64,000 nucleotides of DNA. Source: Pachyseris speciosa (lineage: Eukaryota > Cnidaria > Anthozoa > Scleractinia > Pachyseridae). The stretch spans positions 100,210 through 164,209 of the forward strand of contig JAEMWC010001436.1 of the NCBI GenBank assembly GCA_016490735.1, written 5' to 3'. Positions 23,838 through 34,590 of the stretch are shown piece by piece. Made by a program: the position numbers and the translations under genes. Every line of letters begins with the position of its first letter. Positions within the stretch are counted from its first letter, which is position 1. The notes under the pieces were generated by a model, which did no database searches, was not told the DNA's origin, and was given only the letters and a program-made list of their open reading frames with translations.

Positions 23838-26800
23838 CTGTAGAATAAAAGGAAAAGGCATGATTGAGGATGTAATTCAAGTCGTTGGGAAGGATGGGGG
23901 TCGGTGAAGGAAACTCAAACATTTACCTCGTTCTTTGCATTTGCATTCTTGAGGATTGTCCTCCTTCTGTGCTGATGCTTCAGTTTTGTTACCTAATGAT
24001 AAATAACGTCATAGTAAGGCGCAAGATTCATATTAGTCCATTGGTTATAAAACAATCTCAGTAGTTCATTATATAGTCAAGGAAATTGAACTATATATAA
24101 GCGTTCCGATTTAAATGGTGATTAATCTCTTTACTCCTCAAAACCCTCACATGCATTCAACCTTACCAAGACATAGCGAGGATTCCGTTTATAACATTTT
24201 TAGCATTGAGCAAGCGCCACCGAAGTTGGCTACTTCTCCTGATATCTAACTGCGAAGAATGTGGTGCGGTAAGTCAATTAACGGAAAGACTGATTTTACC
24301 ATAACAACCAAATTTTGATAGGCAGGTTTTTCAGAAGTTGGTTAACCCATGCCAAGCGTTCAGATAGCGGGGATAGGCAGAAACTGGCTTCTCGCTTGTT
24401 TTTTTTGTTTTTTTTTTTTTTGTTTTTTTTTCGCCTCCGCAATATTTTTCTACTTGCTGGCTCTTAACTGACAACCACGATTGGGTTAGATATTGAAACA
24501 TTCCTGTATATTTAACTTTAGTGCTCATTTCTTCTGGAAAAAATTCAGAAATCCAAGATGGCATATTTGCGATTTCCGCCGTTATGAAATTATGGCATTA
24601 TGTCACTTGATCACCTAATTTTGCTGACAATGAAAAGAAAACTTTTTGCTTGATTATTAATTCTGAATATGTGAATGATCATCGAAGTTGTGAGCACTAC
24701 TTAAGCAGTATTGAAAAAGCCTAAAAAAAATTCCGGATTGTACGGGTATCGAACCCACGACCTCTGCGATACCGGTGCAGTGCTCTACCAACTGAGCTAA
24801 CACTCTGAGCTGGTCATTTTGCTTTAATTCTCTTGAACTTAACCGATGGGGGTGACTCCAGACACTCCACGAAGAACAAAAAGTCCGGGTCTAGATGAGG
24901 CTTGAACATAGGGCTTGCGTAACGTTCAAAAACCAAAATACAAATATCAAATTGCTCACCGTTTTCTCTAAGGCGCAAAGTTACAAGATGGGTCTTTGGA
25001 GATCTACCGTTTGTTCTCTCGACTTTACACAAGAACTCCCTTACATCGCAGGGACGTGCTTTGTCGATATAGAGAGAGCCATCAACCTTTGAAATCTTGA
25101 ATCCCTTCTGCGCCTTTGTCTTGCCAAACTTGTTCATTCCAGCAAACCACTTCCAGGATGAATCTATCCCATTGTATGACTTCAGGTACCAGTTGACAAA
25201 GACATAGGTCTCGTTCATTTTCATTACTTCATCATAGGCGAGGCATGGTAGAGTTGTATTTTTCTCGATATCAACATATACATAGGACTGGGGCGGTTCA
25301 TTTGGCCGGGCTGAAAAAGATGAAAGCATAAGCTTTTTATTATTATTTTAAAGAGTCTCTAGATCTATAAGAAACATTCGTTTTATTTTTCTTCGGAAAA
25401 AACTGGGGTGAGAAATAAGCGAACCGGAAAGCTGCTGCAGATATCGTTGCAATTTCTATACAATAGAGCGTTTTCATTTACGTGACTTACTGAAATAAAG
25501 GAAAGTATTTGCAAAAAAATTGAATTCAATTCCCAGAGGTTTTGTTTGGGACACCAATATGGCCGCCGTTTCTTTGTTTTGGGACACCAACATGGCCGCC
25601 GTGACGTCATATGAAAACACTCTATACGGAGAATTATTAACCACATGAATGGTCTCTACATGAAAGCACGTCACCCCTGAGTTGTTCTAAGCGGCACTTC
25701 TTCTTCTCCCTCTCCTTGGAAAACTTATTCAAGGATGAACTTACAAGTGAACAACAAACCTCTAACCGGCATAAAGCACTCGAAACTTGAAAAACAAAGG
25801 TAAGTAAATGAAGAAGCTGTAGAGCCTGTTTTCAACTCGCTAGTAGCAAGGACAAGAATGAAGATGTTTTGATTCTCGAGCTGGCGTTGGCGTTTCTTGA
25901 TTGGCGGGTTTGCATTTAACAAGGTTACAGTGATTTCTCTTGATTGTTAATTAGTTAAACTTTGTTTTAATCTGAACTCCTATGGTAAACGGACCTTTTC
26001 AGTTACTACTCCTGAACTTTGGAATGAGCTGCCACAAGATCTTAAATTAAGTAGTACCGTAGAGATTTTTAAACGCCAACTAAAGACTCTCCTTTTTATT
26101 CGAGCTTATAACTTATGATGCGCTATTATATAAGTGGTTTTGAATTTTATTTTTATTTAGTTTTTATTCATTTATTTATTTATAATGTTTAATTAGTGTA
26201 AGCAGCGCCTTTGAATCTTGTAGAAAAGGCCCTCTTTTAATATAATATTATTGTTATTATTTATTATTATCAATCTGTTGGCTCTTTACAGTCATATTTT
26301 ACGCAATGTGACGGCCCAAGCTATTTTGATTTCAAATGCAGCCAGTGCATGGTAGTTAAATTCGTTTTACTGAGCCGAAAAAGGGACGCTTTTAGATTGA
26401 AATATAAATAAATAAACTTTAACCATGCTTGAAACTGGTTCCTATCGAAAGGCAAAAACATGATTCAAACACCCGGAAATAAACGCCAATGAAGCAGAAC
26501 AGCTGGACGATCGATGACAACTGAAAGTGAAAGAAATTTATGACTAAAAATAGGTTCATAGTAATCATTATACTTTTTGTAAGGGTAAAATGACAGTTTC
26601 GTGGATGTGTGCTGGGTGTGTGTGATGTTCCAAAGTCTTGACGAAAAAAAATTAAAATACAAGAATACTCAAATAACGACCGAACAAATTCTAACTAAAC
26701 GACACTGTTGCGGAGCTAGTACTGCTTAATTTCCTCTGTTGGATCTACATGTTTGCTGCTAAAAAACTGCACTTGTTTGTAATTCGACTACTTCAAAACA

Positions 26801-27760
26801 TCTCAGTTTGACCCACGAGTCAACATCATCAAACTTATTTATTCCAGCCGCATATCCGTCAAACATAAACAAGTTGAGTTGATCTGCGGTCATATCTTGT
26901 CGTGTCAGACACAAATAAACCGGACGAAGAAAGAAAAAGAATTTAAATCAACATCAAATTTAATGCATCTCAGCGTAATTTCTAAAGACAAAACACCTTT
27001 ACAATACCCCAATTAAAACCGCGTGATCTATACCGTATGCATTCATTATAGACATATTAAAACCGGCTTCCCATGTGCCGTATTCACAAGGACGAAACCT
27101 CTTTTTCATCGATCGTTTGAAATTCCACTATGTCCGGATTTTAGACAATTTTATGCTCATATAACTGTCACGTAGTGTTGTCAGAAATCATCTTCACATA
27201 CTTCTTGGCGATTTCTTGTGTATAATTTCTCGCAGTTTATATCAAGGCAAACAGAAGGGACAACCGTCTCCAATTTTCTATACAAATATTGATATTGCTT
27301 GGACAGTTCCATTGTTCCAATAGGGACAGCCCCCTTACACTCATGCATGGGTTCCCTGCAGACCCGCCGCCAAGGCAGTTAGACGTATTGCCTTGATTTA
27401 AACATGGTTTACATAAAAGTGATTTAACTGATACAGTGGCTAGAAAATGTTCTTTAAGACATTTAACTTTCGATTTCACTGCTTGTAACAATAAACTCGC
27501 AGCGATGTTAATTCTCGGTGGGACTCCCTGCCGGTTTTTTTAACCGCGACGATGTCCTTGCTGAACGTGAGCCGAAAATGAACTGTGTGATACGCAACGC
27601 TCACTCAACTGAGATGAATACAGATTATTTGGGCTATTATATGAAAAGGTCTTAGTTTACTGCTAAATATTAATATCGTATGTCTAAACTTACCAACCAC
27701 TGTCCCAAGCGCAAATGCTAAAAAAAAGGTAACTGCAAAAACGATTTTGTCTCTTTCCAT
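23671..27760 (-). CDS. Single-Ig-domain type I membrane protein (4-exon model)
   Basis: Exons, 5' to 3' on the minus strand: leader 27,760-27,694; Ig exon 25,310-24,960; stalk exon 23,992-23,927; membrane/tail exon 23,837-23,671. All internal boundaries have GT donors and AG acceptors and all three introns are phase 1, so the pieces join in frame to about 220 residues. The leader is a signal peptide (MERDKIVFAVTFFLAFALG). The Ig exon has the first Cys in TTLPCLAY, the Trp in VNWYLKS and the second Cys near REFLCKVER, with N-glycosylation sites at EKNTT and KMNET. The stalk has a Cys pair (ECKCKER) and NKT. The last exon has VLTAIIAFLVITVLAEGCY as membrane span and a roughly 30-residue basic tail without ITAM or ITIM. 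Likely a cell-surface adhesion or recognition protein; no orthologue recognised. Confidence 0.72.
23927..23992 (-). CDS. Exon 3: 66-bp stalk exon
   Basis: Bounded by acceptor TTATTTATCATTAG and donor GTAAAT. It begins and ends in phase 1 and encodes NKTEASAQKED...ECKCKER, a hydrophilic juxtamembrane stalk with one N-glycosylation sequon (NKT) and two cysteines that could make an inter-chain disulphide (inference). Confidence 0.7.
24734..24806 (-). tRNA. tRNA-like gene or pseudogene (anticodon position GGT)
   Basis: The minus strand reads TAGCTCAGTTGGTAGAGC (A box and D arm), an anticodon arm CTGCA-CCGGTAT-CGCAG, and GGGTTCGATACCC (B box and T arm), followed by a T8 run at the 3' flank that could terminate Pol III. 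The acceptor stem has two mismatches and the base before the anticodon is C rather than the invariant U33, so this is probably a tRNA pseudogene or the head of a tRNA-derived SINE. It lies in intron 2 of the Ig gene, in the same orientation. Confidence 0.6.
24960..25310 (-). CDS. Exon 2: Ig-like domain
   Basis: A 351-bp exon, phase 1 at both ends, after acceptor TCATCTTTTTCAG and before donor GTGAGC. The order Cys (TLPCLAY), Trp (FVNWYLKS), an ISKVDGSLYIDKA strand with a DGSLYI turn, then Cys (REFLCKVE) and a VTLRL G-strand is that of a V- or I-set Ig fold, although the canonical DxGxYxC motif is replaced by CDVREFLC. An inserted WKWFAGMNKFG loop is present. Confidence 0.8.
25464..25624. mobile_element. 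161-bp MITE with TAGAGCGTTTTCA ends
   Basis: Left end TAGAGCGTTTTCATTTACGTGAC, right end GTGACGTCATATGAAAACACTCTA, an imperfect inverted repeat. Inside are two copies of GGGACACCAAYATGGCCGCC, both YY1-like (reverse complement GCGGCCATNTTGG), next to a full CRE palindrome TGACGTCA. Same end type as the larger element at 40,211-40,763. Lies in intron 1 of the Ig gene model. Confidence 0.8.
25951..26270 (+). mobile_element. 5'-truncated LINE tail (CR1/L2/Jockey-like)
   Basis: The frame 25,951-26,118 ends with YGKRTFSVTTPELWNELP followed by FKRQLKTLLF and stop TGA. This is the conserved extreme C-terminus of many CR1/L2/Rex-type ORF2 proteins. An AT-rich 3' UTR follows, ending in a TTATTA microsatellite tail near 26,270. 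Everything upstream of the last ~55 codons is missing, so it is a dead-on-arrival insertion. Confidence 0.8.
26271..27470. repeat. Unit-1 upstream block (P block) of the leader-exon duplications
   Basis: 26,550-27,080 matches 36,950-37,975 and 40,780-41,000 (landmarks AATCATTATACTTTTTGTAAG, TCAACATCATCA, AACCGCGTGATCTATAC). 27,237-27,345 matches 41,560-41,660. A minus-strand open frame (27,237-27,491) has several cysteines but exists only through these repeated blocks, and I assign no protein to it. Confidence 0.7.
27694..27760 (-). CDS. Leader exon A1 (signal peptide), intact
   Basis: A 67-nt exon from ATG at 27,760 to a strong donor, G|GTAAGT. It encodes MERDKIVFAVTFFLAFALG plus TVV and the first base of a split codon: a basic N-terminus, a hydrophobic core and a small-residue cleavage zone. 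It is the A leader nearest the Ig exon, and its phase 1 end matches the Ig exon acceptor. Confidence 0.75.
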
Positions 27761-28315
27761 GATGATGACTAAATAAACGCTAAACGATAGAGAACTGTTG
27801 CGATTCACTGACAAATGCTTTATGCTTGCTGAGCGTTTGATGTCAAGATCTTAATGGGGTGACCCTAAATCAAAACATCCCAAGTCACGTTATGTCACGT
27901 GCAGGTAACAAATGTTTAAAGAGATGTCGCGTTCTAAGAATGTAGATTTGAAATCAGCTGCGCTTAGTTTTGAAAGTCCAACACTTTTTTTATACCACCA
28001 TATTGTAAAATTGTGAACACTATTACATTTTAGTTTCCTATACATTGTTATATTTTCCTATTTTTCTTGTGCATGTAAATTGATTCTGAAAACCCTATGT
28101 GAGAATTAATAAAATGTACGTACTGTGTATTGTATTGTAGAAGATTCTCCGTGGTACCGGAACAAAAGCAAGTCATCACACGTTGGATATAGCGTCACTT
28201 ACATAAAAAGCAGCTGCTGGTGGGCGATAAGAAACACTTACTGAACTGATAGAAGCCCAAGAATTTCTGAGTGGGCGTTTCCCATAACAGCAGAGTTGAA
28301 ACCGACCCCAACTAC

Positions 28316-28382
28316 CACGAAACGTTGCTAAGTTTCCCAGAAAAATGACAAGAAATAAATTCTCAAATAGAGAACAAACCAC
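28316..28382 (-). pseudogene. Leader-like exon C1, start codon lost
   Basis: The sequence after a GTG at 28,382 reads VCSLFENLFLVIFLGN, a signal-peptide-like core. It reaches a possible donor (G|GTAGTT) after exactly 22 codons plus one base, the same length and phase as leaders A and B. The initiating ATG seen in units 3 and 4 is GTG here and the donor is weak, so I call it a relic. The open frame continues to 28,176. Confidence 0.4.
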
Positions 28383-28673
28383 GATCAGTGTCTGCCAATT
28401 TTCAAAAGACGCGAAGAAAGGAATTAAATAAAGTTCGCCAGTTTACTTCAATTTTTGCAGTAAAAATAGCTGATACAGTACCTCGGGTGTCACCTATGAA
28501 AGGAATAAAGTTTTCTTGCGTGGCCAATTAGTTACGCGGCGTAGGATACTCACAGATTCGCGGATTCATGCGACCTTATCAACAGTAAGAGTAACTCTTC
28601 TATTAAAAAATTTCGTTTGTGTTTTCGTTGGTGCCAACGACCATTGTTATGCCTAAACTTCCAGCAGGCGAGT

Positions 28674-28699
28674 GGGAGGGGGGAGGGGTGGGGGTGGGG
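28674..28699 (+). other. G-tract (G-quadruplex motif), copy 1
   Basis: GGGAGGGGGGAGGGGTGGGG continues as GTGGGG: at least four runs of three or more G separated by one base, fitting a tightly looped intramolecular G-quadruplex. The same tract is kept at 35,802-35,827 and, with small changes, at 43,602-43,626. On the strand transcribed for the leader exons it is a C-rich run. Confidence 0.75.
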
Positions 28700-29283
28700 T
28701 TCTCCATTATTTTAGCTGTGATGATATATTCGGGTTCGTATGTTTTGACTGAAGTCGTATTGGTTCGAAAATGGTTTTATTATTTAAACATTTTGGCCTG
28801 ATTTCAGGACCTAGAGAACCTCCCCGCTAACTTCACGGCGATAAAAGACAACAAAATGAAAATACTGCTGAAACAGCAACAATGCGTCATGACCATATTT
28901 GGACACTGGTACAACGTAGCGCGTGTTGAGCAATAGGCTAGTTGAGCAATGATACTCGGGTTGTTTACCATTTACACGGGAAAACCGGTTGGCCGACGGT
29001 TGCAGTAAATGGTACGCATAATAGACCCAAATGAAAAAAAAATATTTTGGGGTTAGGCGCACTTTAACTTTCACTGCTTGTAACAATAAACTCGCAGCGA
29101 TCTTAATTCTCGGTGGGACTCCCTGCCGGTTTTTTTAACCGCGACGATGTCCTTGCTGAACGCGAGCCGAAAAAAAAATGACTGAAATGAACTGTGATAC
29201 GCAACGCTCACTCAACTGAGATGAATACAGATTATTTGGGCTATGATATAAAAAGGTCTTATGTTACCGCTAAATATTAATAT

Positions 29284-29459
29284 GATATTTATTCCTTTTT
29301 ATATGGAATAAATGAGTTTATGCACTGGTTCGGGAACTTCCGGTTACTACAATATCCGGTATGCTGGATGACGTCATCAGGGTATATAAACAGTAATCAC
29401 GTGACTGCAGGCCTCTTCGGCCTCCATCTTTTTCTGACAACGTGTTACTTCAATTTTTC
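29284..29459 (+). repeat. Ngaro split direct repeat A1
   Basis: 176 bp starting GATATTTATTCCTTTTTATA, identical or nearly so to A2 at 34,276-34,451. Contains GGGTATATAAACAG, a TATA box, about 70 bp before its end, so it probably holds the element's promoter. Confidence 0.9.
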
Positions 29460-29584
29460 CAGCAGCATCTAGGAGCATCCTTCAAGTTGAAACGTTACAA
29501 GTTAAGTATATGCACTAGCGAATACGTAAGGAAATCAGTTACCTTTCTTTTGTGGTGCGACCTAGGATATTTCCTGAGGTTTTT

Positions 29585-30192
29585 ATGATGGCAAAGGAAC
29601 CGAGAGTAAATGCTTTGCTCTTAGGACATTCTTTTGTTAGAAGGATGCAGGAATTTATAACTAGAAGTTCGGACGACCGGTTTTTAGATACTTTAAACTT
29701 ACGTGAGACGTGTAATATATCCTGGCAGGGAACAGGAGGCCGAACAGTCGCCAGAGTTCAACGTTTCGACATGGGGGTAATCACTGTGTTTAGGCCCGCC
29801 ATTCTTGGGCTCGATTTGGGATCTAATGACATCTGTGATCCGCGGCGCAGCCCGCTTTCGGTAGCACGCAGTATTATGACACTTGTGAAAATCGCCTTTG
29901 AGGAGATGGACGTTCAGTTTATCATCGTTTGCCAAGTTCTACACAGGAAGAAACCCCCCCCCCCCCCCCTTATTCCTTCTATAACGACAACGTTAACAAA
30001 TTAGATAGATACCTCAAGAATGCTTTTCAGGAAGTCGCATATGCCACATTATGGCGACATCGAGGGTTATCAAATCCATCTATCAATATTTTCCACGACG
30101 ATGGAATACATCTTAACTACATGGGACACAAAGCCCTGTACAAAAGCTATCGTGGTGCCATATTGTATGCCCTTAAGCGGCTGCACCATTAA
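29585..30192 (+). pseudogene. SGNH-hydrolase-like ORF of the Ngaro element (frameshifted)
   Basis: Reading from ATG at 29,585, block I is LLLGHSFVRRM (GHS in place of GDS), block III is LDLGSNDIC (GxND), and after a frame change block V is FHDDGIHLNYMGH (DxxH). These are the catalytic Ser, Asn and Asp/His blocks of the SGNH esterase fold that accompanies some Ngaro and CR1 elements; its role there is not established. A 16-base C run at 29,954-29,969 separates the two frames (29,552-30,004 and 29,929-30,192). It could be a real indel or a homopolymer sequencing error, so the gene may be intact in the living element. Confidence 0.8.
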
Positions 30193-30613
30193 CATTGGTA
30201 GACATTGTTATTTTCTAAGATGCAAGGTATATATTAGTATGGTTTTTGTTGTTGTTTGTATCTCTTTACATTGGCTGGCCATCATGTTATTTACACATTA
30301 AATATTATTTTAGAAAGGCTGACAAGAACATTATTTGCCTTTGCTGCTGCAATATACAAACATTAATTTTATGGCTAGTATGATATTTGCGGCCATTCAC
30401 TTGTGTTTGAGCCAATCATATGTTTATGCCATTGGGCTTTTTACAAAAGTCTGGCTGTTTGCCACAGAACTGCACTAGTTGTACTAGGGCAGCTGGGGAT
30501 CGCCCCCTTTTTAGACCAGCATATGGCTTTTGTTTACACCTTGCCAGCCCCCCCCCCCCCCCTTTATTTAAGTCCATTGGCAACACAACTAGCAACAGTC
30601 CTGAGGTCAAGCA

Positions 30614-31764
30614 ATGACAAAGCTGACTCTCGATAGCATGCTCAACCCACCTAAAAGTGCATTTGTTTTCAACACAGTAATGCCCCAAGAAATAAACGCA
30701 GGTGTACAGATAACACCTCAAACAAAGCCAACCAGACACAGTTGTCGCCAGAGATAGTACGAGCAATTAGGGAGGCAGTGGCAAGCCAAATTAGCCAAAC
30801 ACCCAATGGTGATCCAACAGCCAACAGTCGGGAACAACAGTCTCAGATCCAGTTCATTCCAGATAGTGCAGCAACAGTGGTTCAACAGTCAATTGACACA
30901 GCTTTGAGAAGCTTTGCTGGGGTTACCACACCCTTGAGGAGTTCCATTACTTCAGCCACAGCAAGCACCACAACAGCGGCAAGTAACACACAACCTAGCA
31001 GTGCTTCAACACAGATCATAGACAGCCTGACAACAGGACCACCCAGCAGTGTCATAAGTTCACTGGTTGGAGGATCTCAGGACAACCAACAAAGCAGTAA
31101 GAACCCATTTGTGTCAACCTCTGTCCCCCTGGGGTCAATGGTATCTGCCAAAACAAGGAATAAGATATGGGCGAATGAATATGTTAATTTTGAATTACTA
31201 CTACATACTCAGGTCACTGATGATTGTTATAGCATAAAAATGCTTCATAACAAGGAGGGAGGCCATCCTGCCTTAACCATTGTACCCAATCAGAAAAAGC
31301 AAACTATTACTAATATTGAGAGCTGGACAAATGCGTTTCACATTTTTACTGCTATCTATATGGAGAAATGGCCTCAGGATGGGCCTGCCCTTATGAAGTA
31401 TGGGGCTGTAGTGAGAGATTTGGCACAGAATTTTGCCAGCTGGAAGTTCTATGATGAGCACTTTCGAGTACTTCGTGAAAAACAAACTATTCCATGGGAC
31501 AATATACACTCAGAGCTTTGGTTAAGAGCTAATCAGCGTAGAACAAGCAGTAGTGAAAATAGAAACACTTTTCGTCCAGCTGCAACGCAATCTAGTCCAG
31601 GCCATCCCAGGGGATACTGCTTTCGATACCACGGAGGCAAACATTGTGCAGGCTGTACATTCAAACACCAATGCTACAAATGCTATTCGAACCATCCAAT
31701 CTTCCGCTGCCCCCAGAGTGGCCAGTCTAAGGACAGAGACAGTCCCAACAACATCCGCCCATAG
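30614..31764 (+). CDS. Ngaro Gag-like protein
   Basis: The main frame is 30,742-31,764 (340 codons). An upstream stretch from ATG at 30,614 reads MTKLTLDSMLNPPK and joins after a 1-base shift near 30,735. The N-terminal half is rich in Ser, Thr, Gln and Ala and looks disordered. The middle (FELLLHTQVTDD, SWTNAFHIFTAIYMEKWP) is the conserved helical Gag-like region of YR retrotransposons. The C-terminus has a Cys/His cluster (YCFRYHGGKHC, CTFKHQCYKCYSNHP), a zinc-binding nucleic-acid-binding module. A 15-C run at about 30,549 lies just upstream. Predicted to package element RNA. Confidence 0.8.
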
Positions 31765-31766
31765 GG

Positions 31767-32778
31767 GTTGTTCCCAAAAAGGCTGCAAACGAATTTAGAA
31801 TGTTACAACACCTTTCCTTCCTTTTGGGAACTCCATTAATGATCACATTCCTAAAGAATTCAGTTCCGTGCAGTATGCCTCCGTGGATGATGCCATAAGG
31901 ATAATAAAATCCCTGGGGAGAGGCTGCGCGATGGCCAAGTGTGATGTGCGTAGTGCTTTTAGAATTATACCGTTACACCCTGATGAATACCACTTGTTTG
32001 GAATACACTGGAATGGCAAATATTACTATGATTTAGCTCTTCCTATTGGATGTGCAACTTCATGTAAAATTTTCGAGTCCTTCAGTACAGCTTTGGAATG
32101 GATAGGACGGCAGAAACTGGGTATTTCTCACATCATACACATATTGGATGACTTTCTTATCATCGCGCAGTCTCTTTCATAATGTAATGCAGCAATTTCT
32201 TGCCTTATGCACTGATATTGGAGTCCCAATGGCAGAGGAAAAAACTGAAGGGCCTGCACATATTTTGACTTTTGCTGGTATTGAGCTAGACTGTCATAAG
32301 GGTGAGGCTAGACTTCCTCAAGAAAAAATTGAGAAGTGTAATCTGGCCATACACAGGGCGCTTGCTCTTAAGAAGACAACACTAAAAGAGTTGCGGTCAT
32401 TAATTGGTCTGTTGAATTTTGCATGTAAAGTCGTCATTCCTAGTCAAGTATTCCTGCGTAGGCTAATTAACCTTACTATCGAAGTCAAACGCCCTCATCA
32501 CCTTATAAGACTAAATCAAGGTACTCGGAAAGATCTCAAAATATGGCAGCAATTTTTTCCATGGCTTTAATGGAAAATCAGTTCTCTTTGATGAGGCTTG
32601 GTGCTCTTCGGACACCCTTCAGTTTTTTACCGATGCTGCAAAATCAGTAGGTTTTGGCATAATCTTTGGAACAAAGTGGGCCTTTGGGTGGTGGCCTGAT
32701 TCCTGGAAACAAAAGGACATTTCCTTCCTGGAAATGTTTCCTATTGTGTTGGGCATTCTCATGTGGAGTGCTGAGTGA
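31767..32778 (+). pseudogene. Ngaro reverse transcriptase / RNase H
   Basis: The frame begins VVPKKAANEFRM just after the gag stop and shifts near 31,840. RT blocks follow: AKCDVRSAFRIIPLHP (catalytic Asp), LPIGCATSCKIFE, and HILDDFLII with the YxDD-equivalent LDD at 32,144-32,152. After another frameshift near 32,165 come FAGIELDCHKGEARLP and the connection region, to a stop near 32,570. RNase H resumes with FFTDAAKSVGFGIIFG (Asp at 32,632) and FLEMFPIVLGI (Glu at 32,731) and ends at an in-frame TGA (32,776-32,778). At least three disruptions. Confidence 0.88.
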
Positions 32779-32851
32779 AGAGATTTCAAGCACTTGCCCA
32801 TAGTATGGAAGAATCCCCCACAGACATACCACGTCTTCTCCAACCACTCAA

Positions 32852-33782
32852 TTGGGACCTGTCCTGACTACACTGTTGGTGAATTCCCTTTCCCCATCAT
32901 CTTTATCCACCTATCAAAGACCTTGGAAAATTTTCAGTCTATTTCTAAGTGAAGAAATGAGTATCCCACACACACACTTGCCAGTTTCCACTGAACACAT
33001 AGCCCTGTTTATTGCTTACCTGGCGAAGAATGGTTATACAGCTTCAACCGTAATGACCTATATATCAGCAATAGGCTTTGCGCACCATATGGCTGCATTG
33101 CCAGATCCTACTAAAGTACACCTGATACAGTTGGCACTGCCTGGTTATTCGAAAATCCATAAACATGCAGACATCAGGCTACCTATCACCCTACCCATGC
33201 TTGAAAAAATCGTGTCAGCCATAGACCACACAATAGAATCTGATTATCAAAGTAAAATGATGAAGGCCATGTGCACGGCAGCATTTTTTGATGCTTTACG
33301 CATTGGCAAAATTACAAAAGGGACAGCACAGCTGTCAAGGAATGTGATCAACCTGAATCAGGTCTCCTTTATTAGAGATGTGCAAGGCATGTATACATCA
33401 TATAAAATAACTGGAATTTTCTAAACATCATGACTCTGGGCACCCTATAGATATAACAGTTTGCACTTCAAAACCCATCTGTCCTGTCTTAGCCTTAATT
33501 CAGTTTTTGCAGGTCCAAGGCCACCAAACAGGGCCTCTTTTCTGTTGGCCAGATGGCAACCCAGTTTCAAGACGCTACTTCACGGGCTTACTCAACCAGG
33601 CCCTTTGTTTTTGTGGTCTAGACACATCTCGGCTAAAGGCTCATAGCTTCCGCATTGGTGCTGCCTCATGGGCAGCAGCACAGGGCATGTCGGATGCTCA
33701 AATCCGACTATTTGGAAGATGAAAATCTAGTGCATTCCTGCAGTATATTAGGACTCGGAGTATTGGATCAGGTTCTTATTAA
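32852..33782 (+). pseudogene. Ngaro tyrosine recombinase
   Basis: The N-terminal SAM-like core-binding part has SPSSLSTYQRPWKIF and IALFIAYLAKNGYTASTV. The catalytic Arg is in FFDALRIGK (33,299-33,301). After a frameshift between 33,424 and 33,507 the HxxR box is LKAHSFRIGAASWAA (His 33,642, Arg 33,651). The Tyr lies in FLQYIRTR (33,744-33,746). Between them GRW has become GR-stop through TGA at 33,720-33,722, cutting off the nucleophile. This enzyme would integrate the circular cDNA; here it is dead without correction. Confidence 0.9.
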
Positions 33783-34073
33783 TCACCATTTGGCAATCAG
33801 AGTGCATGGCTTAAGCAGGGGCTAAGCTGAGCGCTTTGTTTTGCTCACTTGTACTATGATAGATCTCCTGTTCATTTTTGAGATTTTTTCTTTTACCCAA
33901 CAAGCTAAGGCCCAATGGGACAGAGTGGAGGCTTATGCAGGGGCTAAGCCGATATGCCTGTCCCTGGGTTAGTCAAGTCCCATTTGATATTTTTATGGTG
34001 GAATGTTCAGTTATCCATTCAAAACATTGTATTCTCTTCGGGTGGGGCCGCCCTTTCGTTAACTCTGGGCAGT

Positions 34074-34275
34074 GGCGGGTGTGACCCCACCTTTGCTGAG
34101 AACTTCTACATAATTTTATAACTAGGGCTGTTATTTAATAAACGGCCACTCGCTGGCCAAAGTATGCCAAACCAAGTGCGTTCTTCCTCTGACTTAGAGC
34201 CTCAGCAAACAAAGCTTAGAGAATACAATGTTTCCAAATGTTACTATAACATTGTTAGACACCAGGTGCATAAAT
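34074..34275 (+). repeat. Ngaro split direct repeat B1
   Basis: 202 bp beginning GGCGGGTGTGACCCCACCTT and ending at ...GCATAAAT, directly abutting A2. The same segment recurs as B2 at 34,591-34,793. Confidence 0.92.
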
Positions 34276-34451
34276 GATATTTATTCCTTTTTATATGGAA
34301 TAAATGAGTTTATGCACTGGTTCGGGAACTTCCGGTTACTACAATATCCGGTATGCTGGATGACGTCATCAGGGTATATAAACAGTAATCACGTGACTGC
34401 AGGCCTCTTCGGCCTCCATCTTTTTCTGACAACGTGTTACTTCAATTTTCC
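34276..34451 (+). repeat. Ngaro split direct repeat A2
   Basis: Second copy of A1, joined directly to B1. The B1-A2 junction reproduces the circle junction expected for YR retrotransposon replication intermediates. Confidence 0.92.
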
Positions 34452-34590
34452 CTCCCATCTACCCACCCCCTGATTTTTTCTATTTGTCACTATAACTTGG
34501 TGGGTCATCTTGAATATCGGATCGTTTCTTTTTAGTTTTTCATATTCTCTTCAGCATGTGGTTCTGTATTAAGCCTATATTGCACTGAAA

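Noticed and set aside
27237..27491. Cys-containing frame resembling an EGF-like exon
   Set aside because: Cys spacing does not fit EGF, and the 3' half is a repeated block also present at 41,560 without the Cys part.
28619..28801. 60-codon frame conserved at 35,747
   Set aside because: Conservation is due to recent segmental duplication; it spans the G-tract and shows no domain.
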